DNA of 64,000 nt. It comes from Dirofilaria immitis (taxonomy: Eukaryota; Nematoda; Chromadorea; Rhabditida; Onchocercidae). The notes below the pieces were generated by a model. It ran no database searches. It was not told where the DNA came from and saw nothing but the letters and a program-made list of their open reading frames with translations. Made by a program: the position numbers and the translations under genes. This document shows, one piece after another, positions 39,301 through 53,100 of the stretch; position 1 is the first letter of the stretch, and each line of letters starts with the position of its first letter. The stretch spans positions 4,340,501 to 4,404,500 of the forward strand of contig JAKNDB010000068.1 in assembly GCA_024305405.1 (NCBI GenBank), in the 5' to 3' direction.

Positions 39301-40320
39301 CTCTATTGTTTCCATTTCATTCTAACATAATGATAATAATAAATATCATTAGGATGAACGGATAATAAACTTCATTAACAAAAATTATTTCAAATTTACA
39401 ATTCAAAAATATTTGCAGGAGTATCTATGAGGAGAAAATAATACATAAATAATAGCTTTCTTCTTCACTTATAATTATTGATTGTATTAAAAATAAGTTT
39501 TTAAGATTCACTAAAACAATCAGAATCAAGTGATATTCTACCTTATATACAGCAAAGTGAAGAGCAGAGAAGCCATTCTTAGAGAGATGTTTCAGAAGTG
39601 ATTCCTTTTCGTATCATCACCACATGCTTCAAATAAAATGGCAATTTTATCAGCTTGCTGAAATAATATTTTAAAATTTAAATTACGAAGAAATCATATT
39701 AAGAAAAACAAGATAATAGACTAATAATCAATTCGTAGCTTAAATCAATTAAATTAAAGATACATGTTCTGAGTGTCCAGCGCAAATAAGATGCAACAAT
39801 GACAACTGATGATCTTCGGTACGCTCATCCAAATTTTTCAAATCTTTCAATTGCTCTTCCAATGTTTTCGATATACCTTGGCTAAGAAAAATTCATTATT
39901 TATTACAGTGAACAAAATTATGCAAATCGCACAACAAGTTTTATTTTAAATAACTTTCGAGACAGGTGAATTTTCTAGGAAGATATTAAGATAAAACTTT
40001 TCTTTAATTCACTTAAGAAAAAGAAAACTTTTCATTGCTATAATGAAAACAACTTACAAGCATATATTTTGCAACATATTCCAAGTATCAAAACGTGGCT
40101 TAATATCATCATTTAATCGCGATCGTACTACCGCATAACCTTCGCTGATTTTTTTCTTCAATTCATCTAGCAAATTATAAATAAAATTAGTTTTTGATAC
40201 TATTTAAATTGCCACAAGTGCCTATTTTAATCAGGTAAACCGAAAAATTACTCAAAAAAAAAAAAGAAAAGAAGAAATTACCTGCGCATGACGATGGTGG
40301 ACGGATTTATAATTACCCAT
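33377..40320 (-). CDS. TNNI3K: TNNI3K-type ankyrin-repeat protein kinase
   Basis: About 20 exons on the minus strand: 40320-40282, 40166-40058, 39881-39764, 39657-39542, 39321-39112, 38982-38850, 38606-38498, 38019-37903, 37809-37684, 37422-37297, 36986-36761, 36468-36327, 36250-36177, 36084-35958, 35708-35641, 35424-35211, 34972-34807, 34581-34334, 34098-34038 (tentative) and 33570-33377, about 908 residues. The start MGNYKS is diagnostic of TNNI3K (MLK-type tyrosine-kinase-like family). Next come a coiled segment, about ten ankyrin repeats (for example [20 protein letters not shown]), the linker [18 protein letters not shown] and the kinase domain. The kinase has [30 protein letters not shown] and WMAPEIF, so all catalytic residues are present. 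Four one-base contractions and one in-frame TGA (34928-34930) interrupt this copy. The intron after 36177 has a GC donor. The tail ends in a Ser-rich segment and [12 protein letters not shown]. Confidence 0.93.
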
Positions 40321-41503
40321 AATTCCATATAGAACGAAAGAAAATAATACATAGAATAGTGAAGCGTCACGTTATCAAATATAAGTAAACCGAAGAAATG
40401 TCAGGTCATCAAATATGTATAGAAACTAGCAGAGTAAAATATTGATAAGCTATGCGTTACAGCATTGAAAGAGTAAGCAAAATAGTTTGTACATCTCTTC
40501 TTCTTCTCAGGTGCTATATATGCGAGCAATTTCACTCAAATTTCACTATCCTTCTCGCAGCCTAATCTTTCGCTTTCTGCAGATGCCATTTATCAAATTC
40601 TCCTGCAGCATATCTGTAAATGTCGTAACAAATGATCATAAGTCGTGGGTATTTCCAAAACATGCAATATAAATGGAATCATATGTAGAATATATGGAAT
40701 CAGAATATTTCATTTGCAGAAATTTTTTACTTTTGCCGATGCGATATTTGTGACTATCTCCATAATAGCGTAAGGACAATTATAATTTTGAAAACCAATC
40801 TGATCAAAGTTGTAAATGCTTATTTTTCATGCCAAACATTGAATGAATATCTGAGAACTTTATTCAAAAGAATCTTTTGAACAAAATTCTTTTTCTATTC
40901 AGTTTCACTTCATTTTTCAAAAATCAAAAATATTTTCAATCAATGACATATCAAGCAACGGGTTGAAAATTTGTTGCTTCTGAGAAAGCTATTTGTGATT
41001 GCATTTTAGAAATGAATAAAACAGAAATTTTCTACCAATGAATTCTTGCAAAAATAAGTTTTATTCCAATCATAGATTATATACGGCTAAATCTAGTTCT
41101 TCGAATTATTTCATCGGACTGAAAATTTTGAACGAAGTCATATATATTTCAAATTACATTCTGCACAGATAATTTTTTGACAAATAATTTCAATTCTATG
41201 ATAAATTAACATATTTGGATTATTGTGATAACTCTCCGAATAATTTCGTTTTACATATCGGATTATTTCAATAACTTTTCAAATAATTTCATTTATATTT
41301 ACCAATATAACTAATAAACGTTTGGAAGTGAAGAGAAATTAAAATTAATATGGTAAAAGGATTAGAGTTCTATGGTTTTGATTGATCATAGATCATATGA
41401 TTTTTCGGAATGTATAAAACGATTCTTTCTCTTGTCAGTGCATAATTGTTACTTTGTTAAGTTGTTTTCGCCATTTTTTAAATAATTTCCATTTATTTTA
41501 TAG
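40321..41503. other. Intergenic between divergent kinase and zinc-finger genes
   Basis: Holds the presumed promoters of both genes, in AT-rich sequence. A short open frame at 40487-40672 has no recognisable features and sits in likely 5' flanking sequence. Confidence 0.4.
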
Positions 41504-41581
41504 AATTTCGCAACATATTCCGTCGCTATAAATATTATCTATCATTTGTTGGCGGAAAGTTTCGTAAATTGGTAAATCGTT

Positions 41582-42539
41582 ATGCTATTGTTGTATTATT
41601 TTGCAGTGGCTGTGTTGTCATTATACATCATGCAGTTAACAGTAAGTTAACAAAACATTGCTTTCAATATAGAAATTAATTCATAAATTCTTTATTTTAA
41701 CTAATGATGGAATTTTTTTCCATCTGAAGGAAACTGAAGAGTATTTTTCATCCGTTCTTTACTGTCATTGTTAAAAAAGTTAATGTTTTGAGATTATGAA
41801 AGGAGGGCAAAAGTAAAGCACAAAAATTTTATACATTGAATTCCTCAATTAATTATTTCAATTCGGTATCATAAAATAGCAAAACTAATATTCTTTTTTA
41901 AGTCATTACTATCGAACTTTTTCTGAAATATGGTAAATTTGAAATGATAATTAAATATTCAAAGATTTTACATATTAGTTCGTCTAATTGCGACTGTTTA
42001 AAAATTCTAGGAAATTCAGGTTGTTTCAGGCAATAAATGGAATCGATCTACTAAATCAAACAGGAATTATTGAACATTTGAAGCAAAATTCTGCAACACA
42101 ATTGATTTTTGATACAAAAGATGTAATCGAAGAAAAGAAAGATAATGAAGAAATGATGAATATAGTTAGCAATTTTATCACTGATGCAGATAAAGAAACG
42201 TTATGTAAAATATGCGGCACGAAATGGAAATATCCATCCCACCTGAAAAGACATTTGGTAAAACACACAAACGTAAGGAAGTTTAAATGTGATCAGTGCA
42301 ATGCAACATTTAAATCGTTTTGTTATCTGAAAAATCATTTCTGGAAACATTCTAGCGAACCACATTTTGAATGTAAATTATGTGACAAACGATATACACA
42401 TAACAAGAATTTGTTGCAACACAAACTACAAGTGCATACTGACGGATTATTGAAATGTAATGACTGCGGTAAGAAATATAAGCGTAAGAGTAATTTGGAG
42501 AAACATAAATGCGTGCATAGAAATCTACTCAAACAATGA
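41582..42539 (+). CDS. C2H2 zinc-finger protein with four fingers
   Basis: The main exon, 42030-42539, encodes four C2H2 fingers in a row near the C-terminus: CKICGTKWKYPSHLKRH, CDQCNATFKSFCYLKNH, CKLCDKRYTHNKNLLQH and CNDCGKKYKRKSNLEKH, each followed by the second zinc His. This is a nucleic-acid-binding array, probably a small transcription factor. Upstream of the fingers is an acidic stretch (KDVIEEKKDNEEMM). The acceptor TTGTTTCAG|GCA is strong and in phase 0. It fits a short first exon 41582-41641 (ATG to donor ACA|GTAAGT, phase 0), giving 189 residues, but that exon encodes a hydrophobic signal-like peptide, odd for a nuclear protein. The alternative is a start at the in-frame ATG 42153. 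The exon containing 41582 also has a 45-codon open frame in another reading (from 41504). The fingers are certain; the N-terminus is not. Confidence 0.72.
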
Positions 42540-45228
42540 TAGCCTTTTGATTATATTGACAGAAGAAGTTATCTTTGCCATAGTCATACAAAGGAAAAAA
42601 ATTTCAATTCCAAAACTATGAAATTTGTTAAATTATATTTTCATTATTTTGCTACTCATGCTTTGCCTATTTGACTTAGTGGCCAAATAATGAAAATTAA
42701 ATGAAAAGTTTTGAATGATAATAATGGAATGATAATAATTCACATGATAGCAATTTTGTCACATGATTTTTTTATATATGTTAATTTAATCCATGGCAAA
42801 AATATTTTATTCTTTATCACATTTGTCATGAAAAATATAAAATTCTTTCTTTATCTTTGATGTATAAGAGCGAATTAATGTTTCACAGATAATTTATATT
42901 TAGAAAGGTTTATTGGATTGGAAAATGCTAACATTGATAACAGGAAGAAATTGTTCCATCACTTGGAGATAGATTGTTAAAGGTTTTTTGAGTTTCTTCT
43001 TCTGAGAGAAAGGAGAGATTTTGTTTCTACTCGACTTTAGATTGATCGTTTATCATTGGAATCTTATTGAATAATGACCAAAAATTCTTTGATTAGTAAT
43101 ACATTACTAAATATATCTTTTATAAGGTAGGATATAGTAAAGAGTAATCATATGAGGTTCACGATAAATAGACCATCTGTATATAGATGAAATAAATCAA
43201 TATTATATTATGTCATATAGAAAAAGGGCGAAACCGATCGGAAAAGGGGAAAAATGGATTTCCACATTTAAAAACATCTGTTGATATATATAGGAGGAAG
43301 CGAACAGCATATAGCGGTAAAAATATTAGCGGACGATGAAATCGGTAATATACTGAAAATAAATAATGACAAAAATTAAATTTAGCATCAACTGAAGACT
43401 GTGAAAAGCAACTTCTTAAACCTGAGTTCCACGACAACATTTGTCTGTGAATCATCCATAATTTATCATCCATAAATTTTCTTACTACAAATCAGTTTTC
43501 ATTTTTATCACATATATATTCTGTTAAGATTCGAATAAAAGACATTACGAGTTGACAAAAAAGTTTTCGGTTTTAAAGTTCTTGCTACATATGAATTTAT
43601 CAAACGCCATATTATTATTACGAAATATTGCAGCAAAATAAGTAAACTCGATGTTTTTGAACAATTTTCTCGAAAAAGAAATATTTTCTGTATTTGCTAT
43701 AACTTTTACTCTTTGGATGCATTTTGTTAGTTGCTTTGACGCCTTTGAATAGTAGGCATTTCTTTTAATTCATTATTCTGATTTGGGATATATTTACGAT
43801 TTTCCTTTCTTTTTCATTTTCATAAAAGGTTTAAAATAAGTAAAAAAAAGCACACTCATACAACATATACCCATTCATATGTGAAATTAAGAATTCTTTG
43901 ATTCCTTTGCTCTTCTCGTGATCTCAGCGACACATGTTTCGGCTTTCGCCAACATGCAATGCAATCCACTCTAATGATTATTTTTTCCCAAACTAAAGAT
44001 AATGTTTCCAGTTGATGATTATACTGTTTTTCTTTTTTTTTTTTATAATTATAACATTTTTGTTGATCTTCGTTCTGAATAAAATATTAAAATATTGCAT
44101 TTCTATGCATATAAAAAAATTTGAAATTAAGCTTTCATATAGTCTTTGATTTATTATTCAGATCGATTGAGACTTCTTCCGTCTTCCAAAAAACTTCCGT
44201 TTTTCAATTTTAACTTAAATTTTCTTTCATGTAAGATTTTCAAAAATCTTATCGATGAAAAAACATTAGAAATTTAAATCTGCTTTAAAAATTTTGATTT
44301 AAACTAATTACTTCTGGCTTAAAAATACCGCTAACGAAATCATAAATGACTTCCGCGATTTTTTAAAATTTCCTTTGAATTTTACAATAAGTCAAAATTA
44401 GGACAAAAAATCGTGAAACTTTTTTCAATAAAGCTTTAAAAGTCTTTATTTTTTAAATCGATATGATGTAATTAAAAGCAATTTGCTAGTTGGCAAATTA
44501 CAAGCTTCAATAAATTTTTAATTAAATTTATTCAAACAAAATGCAGGAAAATATGCCTTTTCAGATAGAAATTTTGAATTTTGAGAAAATGAGTATCAGA
44601 AAGATAGCTAGACTAAATTATAGTCGAAATAAATAATATTCATTATAAAGGATGCATTTAGAAGATTGATACAGATGCGACAAATTCACCTAAATAACTT
44701 CAAATATTTCTCTGAATTAATAATTGGAAAAAACACTCTCTGCATTCCTTTATCAAAAATATCGCTTAAATTCATAAAGCATTACATTAATATATCTAAT
44801 TTTTAAACTAATTCAAGTAAGCATGAATTATCGATGAGAAGTTAGAATTCTAACAAATCTGTCTTGCTGGTATCGGTTGTTAATTAAATCCTATGCTTTT
44901 AAAAGATGTCAACAAAAGTTTTGATTCTAATAATTTGAATATTTGACTCTTGAAATATAACATTTCTCCAATACTTACCAAAAAGATTTATTTTGAACAT
45001 TAATTCATTTTTGATTTGCTTATTCTAACTTCAAGCATCAGTTTTGTTACAAACATCTTCGATTGCTGCACTTGGTTCCCATGAATTGGATTGATCTATG
45101 CAGAAAATGATAATAAGTAGTTCCTATTTAAAGAACTAACAATTTCATCGAAATTTTTCATATGAATGTTTTTGCATTCTTCAAATATAATATGTTTTCC
45201 AACTACTGAGAACTTTTTTGAGAGCAAA

Positions 45229-45253
45229 CGAGAGAGAGAGAGAGAGAGAGAGA
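45229..45253. repeat. GA dinucleotide microsatellite
   Basis: Pure GA run of about 12 units. Confidence 0.9.
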
Positions 45254-45356
45254 ATTCTCTTACTTATTTTAGCTTGTTGAATGGATTTGGCTAGGTTAAC
45301 GATAGGCTTTATTTGGGTTTATGTGATATCGTAATACATAATCAATCATCTAATTT

Positions 45357-45587
45357 GAAAGAAATATCTTTTATTATGGAAGGCATGGAGATTACTATAT
45401 ACTTTTGTTCAATCCACCTTTGAATGAATTTTTATCTAATGATCAATCTATTATGGAAGGAATTGTTAAATCATTGGATAAGCCTGCTAAATTAATAAAA
45501 AATAAAACAGCACAGCATAATTATCAAAAACAGCACAGTTATCAGAAACAGTCACAGAGATTATTAGGCTTGCTATTTATTTTTTGA
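45357..45587 (+). CDS. Isolated protein-like open frame, possible orphan exon
   Basis: An open frame of roughly 75 codons with no ATG until internal Met codons. It contains YYGRHGDYYILLFNPPLNEF and a Gln/Lys/Asn-rich tail with the near-repeat NYQKQHSYQKQSQ, ending in a stop after a Leu/Phe-rich end. Its composition is less like random AT DNA than its neighbours. No neighbouring exon, start or family was found, so it may be a fragment of an orphan gene, a remnant, or chance. Confidence 0.2.
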   Translation, partial: ERNIFYYGRHGDYYILLFNPPLNEFLSNDQSIMEGIVKSLDKPAKLIKNKTAQHNYQKQHSYQKQSQRLLGLLFIF

Positions 45588-48500
45588 TTTGTAATGGTTT
45601 CTGCTAATACTTTAGATATAACACACCATCGTACATAACATGCTGGATTAAACGCATCAGGTATCTTACGAAATCCGAAGAATTACATTCTATCAAATCA
45701 CTTACGAACAACTCCCGCAATACCAAATACATTAATAATAAGAGAGTACAAACAAAGCAAAATCAAGGAGTACAAACAAATGTCTAAATGCTTCGCATCT
45801 TTTTTGCAACTGTCTTTTTCCTTCTGTTCCGCCATTGTTGTTGCTGATGTCGTTGAATTGTGGCTCCTACTGCCGTCAAATTGTCCTCGAAATTGTCGAA
45901 TTGCGTCGAACTGCCATTATTGAACTATTGTACTGTGTCGCATTGCAGAACTGAACTGAACTCTTCCCAGTCCCGAAACCCTTCCTTTTAAATTTTTCGG
46001 AATTCCTCTCCTTTATTTTTTGGCATCTCACTTTCATGGAATTCAATGGGAAATGAAATCTGTTGTAATCGATTCGACAGCAATGATTCTTGAATTCCAA
46101 AAACCGATTGAATATAACACAGCTCTACTGTTCGTTTTGTATCAAATGATTGATTTCCGCTTCCACGTCATTCCCAATATTGCATTGTTGAAAATTTTGA
46201 ATTTCCTGAGAATGTCAACGATTGCGACAAATTTCCATTGACATTGGTCGAATTTTTATTTTGGCATTGGCGCTGATACAATACCAGTGCCTCTAGGCGC
46301 AGGAATAAGACTCACCAGTACTGAACCACATTTTTCAGTTACCTTGAAAAAATTTGGCATATTTTCGTTCCAGCAGATACAATTAACACTTAATCTTCTA
46401 TGCCAAATGTATGAAATACTTTGTTTAAAACATTAAACTTCTAAAAACACACTAACTTAATGTGTTTAAAAGTATTGGTAAAGCATGCATATTCAGAATG
46501 AATGTTGAGATCTTCAACATGTCGTCTCATAATTGTTTAATCATTTATTTTGACAATTTATGAATCGGAGTGTTTTGGCAGTAAAAATGGCCATCTTTTT
46601 AGCCTGGCCCTATAGCACGTTTTTGGTTTTTTGATACAACTAATTACTGACTTCCGCCGACACCAGTATTTACTTTCTTTTTCCTTCATCAAAATATTCG
46701 GTTAACAAAAATCAATTAATTTCAAAAAAAAAAATGACCATTCTGAGTTAGAAAACAACGTAAAGTAAAAACGAAAACATATGTTTACTCAAAATGACTG
46801 AAAATAACTCATATAAAATATTGTTTACATGCAGATTTTATTATCATTAAAGGATTTTATGATTTTATAAAATATTTCCCTTTGATAAACCCTAGTTGTA
46901 TGGAAAAACCATTTCGAATTCGATCTAGAGAGTGCTTTCATAGATCGCATAAAGTTTCTGAAATTTGTTTCTGCAACAAACTTGTTGAATGTTTATATCA
47001 AACGGAGGTCCAAACCGATCGTAATTCTGAATTCATAGAATTAAATTGATAACGAATTGATAACTTCAATTAAATAATATTATTATCATTCGTTATTTTT
47101 ATGAGCATCATTTAAACCATCAAATACCAAAAAAGTTATTAAGCACTGCAATTTCTGACACCACACCAATATGTATAAAATATTATTGTCAGAAATTATT
47201 TAACAATTTCTGAAGGAATACATTCCAAAATAGTACGAAAGTGCAGGTTCATCTCTATCAATTTATTATCACTTTGTTGATAATTCGAGATGTTGATACT
47301 TATTTTTTAATGCAAATATATATATTATTATTATTTAATTTATTCCTTTGTGTGTAATCGACAGCGAATATTGGTATATAAGAAAGAAATGAAAATCAAT
47401 GAAGGATGGATGTTCAGAAACTATTAACGTTTAAACATGCAATTTAGAACCAATGACACTAAAGCAACTGCGAGAAGCAACTACCGAAATATAACATAAG
47501 ATATAGCAAACGATCAGTAATTTTCGAGATATAATGTGGTTGCGAAACTACATGTTTATTGATATTCGGAATAAGTTTTTGCGATTGCATAAAGTCGGAA
47601 ACAATTGAAACAATTTAAATATTTAAATTTTTGAATTGATTCTTCTTTCCAGCTAAAATGACCTCTCTGTTATAGCATATGTATGGTATAATTATCACAA
47701 TATGAGGAGAGATAATCTGCATTATATAACAAATATATTTATCACAATGTGAGGCAGGTAAATTCCAGAAAGAAATGATCTATGACATATTTTATCTACT
47801 AATTCTTTTATTAATGTTTCAATAAGAAGAATGCATTACTTCGGCGTTGTCAGTAATATCAATCGAAAGCAATGAAAAGAACGAAATTTAAATCCCGTAT
47901 ATCTAAAGCTTTGAGCAAAATGTCGTACTTTTAGATTTTAGCTATCATTCTGACCAAACTGAGTTAGATGAATTAGACAAAAAATTAACGTTCAAATTTT
48001 TTTTTTTGTTAGAATTTTGACCTTTTAATCTAATCTATAAGATATTTCATTTCGTATCTTTCAAATCAACCTTTTTTATATCTTTTAAACAAAACGAAGA
48101 ATTCTAAGCATAATTTCGTGCTGGTAACTCTTCATGCAGTAATATCACATGATCTGTACATAGATGTTTTGACCTAAAATGTTTCGATTCTTTAATAGTG
48201 ACATTATGAAAGTAAAATTGCAAGCTAGTAATGTACCGAAGCGTTTATATTGCAATTTTTTTCTGTTCAAGAAACCTAAAACGAATCTTAAAATTCTGAA
48301 ATGAACAAGTGACGGGGATTACCATTAAAATCTGTCTTCAATTTCAATTTCAAAAAAATTAATGTAATTGGAAAAAATCCATTTTACTGATTTCAAATCA
48401 TTATGTTGAAAAGACGTAATCAGTTTTATACAGTAAATACGTGAACATCAATAAACTTTTACAAATTTTTTTTCATAAATTATATGGAACTGTATGCATT

Positions 48501-49975
48501 ACAGAGGAAGAATTGATATGATGATAATAAAAATCGTCATATCAAAAACAGGAAAAACTATAAGCCTGTGCTATAGTAAGTTCAACAACAGTTTTATTTC
48601 GCAGTAAAGGATGATCGATCTATAAAGTTCCCGCATAGATTACTGAATGTATCGCAAACTTCGAGATATTTGAGAAAATATCGATTCCAATAGAAATTAT
48701 ATTGAGTAAATGATATACCATTTCACAAGAATTGCTTTCCCTTGGAAGGTACAGCAGAAATTTGAAAATTCTAAATTTCAAAAGCAAGCAATTTGATAAA
48801 ACGCGATTTGTGAGGGTGAATAAATCATAATTCGAATAAATAATTGATGCATTTTTCGGAAAATTACTCACTAATTTTTCTTTTGCAGTTTTTTTGCTAA
48901 CTACCATGCTATCGCAGAATCGAGATTAATGAAATGAAAACAAGTAGTGGAGCTGCTTCATTAAAATCTGTTTTCAACTTGAAAAAAGTACTAAACATTT
49001 GGAAAAAGACAGCTTGTAATCAACTTATTTCGAGAAAATTATATTAAAACGATACAAATAATGTTATATAATACATGTATGAACAAAAATAAACATCCAA
49101 TGATAACGCCAGAAAATATATGAAATGTAAAAAAGCAAAAAAAAGTATGAAAAGAAAACCGACTCCTGTTCACCGAACCATATTAATGAACCAAATAATC
49201 GCACAACCTGGAATACCGGAAATCTTTGAAGCTAACGATAAACCAATGAAAGAAATGTGAGAATGAAGAATAGCAAAAAAGCAAAAAAAAAAAGAAATGT
49301 AAATAGCAAATGAGGCAAGTTTAAATGAGAAAATGAGCTTTTTAAAAATTAAGAAATAACGACAAAAATCGACAAAAAAATCAAATAACGACGAAAATCG
49401 AAGCTGAAGGAATATAAATAATATGTGGTAACATCTTTTATCAGAATGGCATCACCCTCTTACCGAATTAGTATCAATACCACAGCTTTTTAGTAAACAA
49501 GGACTTGGAAAACATATAATGTGAAAAAAAGAAATAAATGTTAGCGTAATGTTTTACTTAATTCTACACATATAAGGATAATAATTCATCTATGAGTTCC
49601 GTTATAAATTGATTGAAGATGGCTTTAATAATTTATCGTCCATGTATCAGCTATAATTTTGAGAATTTGAGTCTTAAAAGAGTTAAAAGGAAGGAAAATG
49701 AATTTTAATTAATTTGAGACATATTTTCTATCAACTTATAAACAAATCAAAATAAAAAAAAAAACAAATAACAAATTGTATTATACATGCAATCATTATG
49801 AAATTTTATCGAAACCAGTAGTAAACTAAATCAATAGCTCTAACATGGAAGAAAGAAATATGTTTTCCTTAATAAATTTCTTCAGTATAAACTAGCAAAG
49901 TTTCTTCAGCAAAGGAATATAAATAAAATTTTGAATCATTTCCAATATAAAAGGAATTGAAAAGTGTTTCTAAAA

Positions 49976-49981
49976 TTTATT
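49976..49981 (-). promoter_or_regulatory. Poly(A) signal of the zeste-like gene
   Basis: AATAAA on the minus strand about 126 bases past the stop codon at 50107. Confidence 0.55.
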
Positions 49982-50106
49982 GCACAGCATTTGAAACAGA
50001 GCGAAAAACGTAGAGTATGGAAAGTCATATATGATTACGGATTTATGCGCTTAAAAATTACTGAAATAAGATGGACTACTAGAGATGTGTGATAGCAGAT
50101 TTATAA

Positions 50107-53100
50107 CTACAAATCACTATCATCATCGTAACTTTTATCGCAAAAACCGTTGTCGTGATAACTGCTGAAACCAGCTATCCCTGTCATTGCTGACATTATT
50201 TCCCGTTGAACATTGGTATTTACTGCTGCTTTTACTAAATCCGACACCTTCTCCAGGACGCGTGATATTTGAAGCTGATGTTCAACTGATTTCTGAAAAA
50301 ATAATTTTATAATTTAGAATAATTTTATAATTTTAAGCTTTTTGATTTCAAACAAATCTTCATTTTATTATTCCTTCTATATGTATTTGTTTCGGGTAAA
50401 CATCAATCTCTCAGTACAGAAAAAACTAATAAAAAGACTCCGATAAAATATCTACAGATAAAATAAGATTTTAGTTCTAAAAAATACAATAGTTCGTGTG
50501 TGTAAATTATACGAACCCAAAACAATGATGATAAATCATTCATTTAATCCTTAATCAATTATCGTACAACATTTACCTGTAAAAGTTCATTTTTTAACTG
50601 TTTAATTTCAGCATCACGATCAGCAATAATGGCCAACAACTCTACTGATGACAAACCGGGATTTGCCGAAATGCGCTGACTAACATTACCAGCATGATTC
50701 ACAAATCCTGCAAAAGAATTACCCCTACTGTTACTGATATTTTATTATTAGAAAATGAATAAAAATGGTTGTTATCTAGAAAAGCAAAACTCATTAACCA
50801 TTACTGCTTCATTATAATAGATACAACTTCTAGCTTATTGTTTTCACAAACAAGTATTTTGCATTTTCTTTCAGAATCAAAGCGAAGTAAACCAGATTAA
50901 AAAATTATATTAGAAGACTAAAGTACTAATTTCTGTCTTTCAAAAAATTGTTTTTCTAAGAGTACCAATTACAGTATGAATTTCTAATTTTTCGCCTTAA
51001 AAATAGTCATTTTAGTAGCTTATCTGTTATGTAAAATATTATTTGGTGCAAACACACACTTGACATCAAAAAACATTAACCATTTTTCATATCGATATTA
51101 GATTTTCGATCCCTTGGTGTTAACCGGGGTAAAAGAGTTGGTGAACTGGTCCGAATTTGAGAATTACCATTTGTCCCATTTGACACCGGAGTTACCAAAC
51201 GTGTTAACAGATCGGAATTACTTGATGATGCATCCGAATCCAAACTTTAACGAAAGCAAAATAATCATAATCTATTTTATTTGCTTTGGATATATATCCA
51301 AATCTGGGATTAATATTAAATTGAATATTGCATTGTCTTAGTAGGATCAAATTTTATCACTTGTATTAATTTAATTATCTAGATGATAGCTCACTTTCAT
51401 TTTAATACTGCCGTATAAACCATTTTCTCTTTAACAATAATGAGAATTAGAAATTTTATCTTTCTCATCCAAAACTATCACTTACTCAGCAGAAGCAGCT
51501 CCACTAATGCTACCCGCCTCGGATCGTGACGTGCCACCTCCACTGTTGTTAGAAGAAAGCAGTTGAGATTTCCGCCTATAATTTGCATAGAGTTTCTTAG
51601 TTTGCTCGATAGTCAAATCACCCAATTCAGATCCGTATTTTTCATTTGTAGAATCCGTGATCTGTTTCCAAACTTGATTACGTTCAGCATTAATGTGATA
51701 CAGTCTGAAATATTGACAACAAATTATTGTCCTCAAAGAAAATGAATACCCGTAAGATTATTTCAAGCGAAAATAAATTGAATGAATGCAAACATATCAT
51801 AAGAAATAAAAATTTGGTTAAAAAAGATTTTCAATAGATAAAATCTTTTAAAATGCGAAAATAAGTGTTAAAGAGCAAAAAATATATTGAATTGAAATAT
51901 TGCCAAATGAAATGTTCACAGACTGTTATATCTATTTTATTTATACTATTTAACTAAACAGAATCATTTCCACATTAAAAAAAAAATTTTTATAAAAAAT
52001 GTGCAAAAATTATTTAAAGCACTGATGTGGAAAAAGAAATACAAGATAATAAAAAAAAGATTTTTTTAACAAATGAATATTGCAGCAAACAAAATTTTTC
52101 AAAGAAATGAAAAAAATTTTTTGGAAAATAAAACAAAGTTAGCTAATTATTTCACAAAACCAAATATTTCAAATGAAAAAATTGAAAAATAAAAGAAGAA
52201 ACAAGAAAGTTGAAGAAATGTAAGAAATTAAAAATTTAAATCATAAAAAAACAAAAATTTAAAGAAATCAATCAATAAAGTATACCTTGAATGACTATCA
52301 AAAACACCGTTAAATGTTTCTGCTAATTTACAAACATATTGTCCTCGCTCCTTTTTTGCTGATTTGCAATAACAGCAGCAGCGGCAACAGCTGCGACAGC
52401 TTGCTGTCCAGGTAAGACTAAACCATCTGTAGAGTTAGATGATGAAGATGCTGAGCTGAAAATTACATCCTCATAAAAATCGCTAACATCATAGAATCTC
52501 TGCTAATTCGAAAGAAAAGATAATATGATTCACATTAAGAGCCTCTCTAAAAGAAAGTTTATTATATTTTGCGACATTTTAAGATTTTGCACAAAAATGT
52601 AAAATGAACTGAATTATCATATATGAAGAGAGAAAGAGGAAAAGAAGAAAGAAGAAAAAAATTATTTTAGTTTAAAATCGAAATAAAATAAATATTAACC
52701 ACTGCGCAAGAAATTGCAAAAGATCTTTTGATGGTTTATCATCTTCTCGTACGATATCATCAATTGGTAATGAAGCAATCTCATCCTGTTTCATTTTTAA
52801 CGTATCTAAAAGCATTTTAAAATAAAATGGTAGATTAATAACAAAAATTAGATCCTTTGAAAGAATAAAAATACATGCTTGATTAATAGCTATGTGACTC
52901 ATTAAAGTTTCATTTCGAAGATCTTTTTTCTCGTCAAATAATTGAAGAACTGAATAAAAAAATTAACTTAAAAAAAAAATTATGGCAGAACTAGCAAATT
53001 ATTTTCTGTGTATAAAATTTTTATTAAAATTATTCTCATAATTATCTCGAGTTTTAATTTGAAAAATTTCAACTAAAACTTCTTTCATGATTTCAAATTA

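Larger units (their letters stand above)
42540..50106. other. Mostly gene-free interval, about 7.6 kb
   Basis: No gene with a recognisable domain. Contents include a GA microsatellite (about 45229-45253), an isolated 71-codon protein-like open frame (45357-45587) and a less AT-rich patch at about 45790-46330. Open frames at 43213-43473 and 48620-48907 (minus) and 46020-46241 (plus) have no splice context or family resemblance. The right end holds the 3' UTR of the zeste-like gene, with TTTATT (minus-strand AATAAA) at 49976-49981. Confidence 0.45.

Noticed and set aside
48620..48907. 95-codon minus-strand frame
   Set aside because: Leu/Ile/Asn/Ser-rich, as expected by chance in AT-rich DNA, with no recognisable domain or neighbouring exon.
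48320..49030. Weak similarity between about 48325-48400 and 48955-49010 suggesting an old duplication or transposon ends
   Set aside because: The match is short (around 16 bases) and decays quickly; it is not enough to call a repeat.
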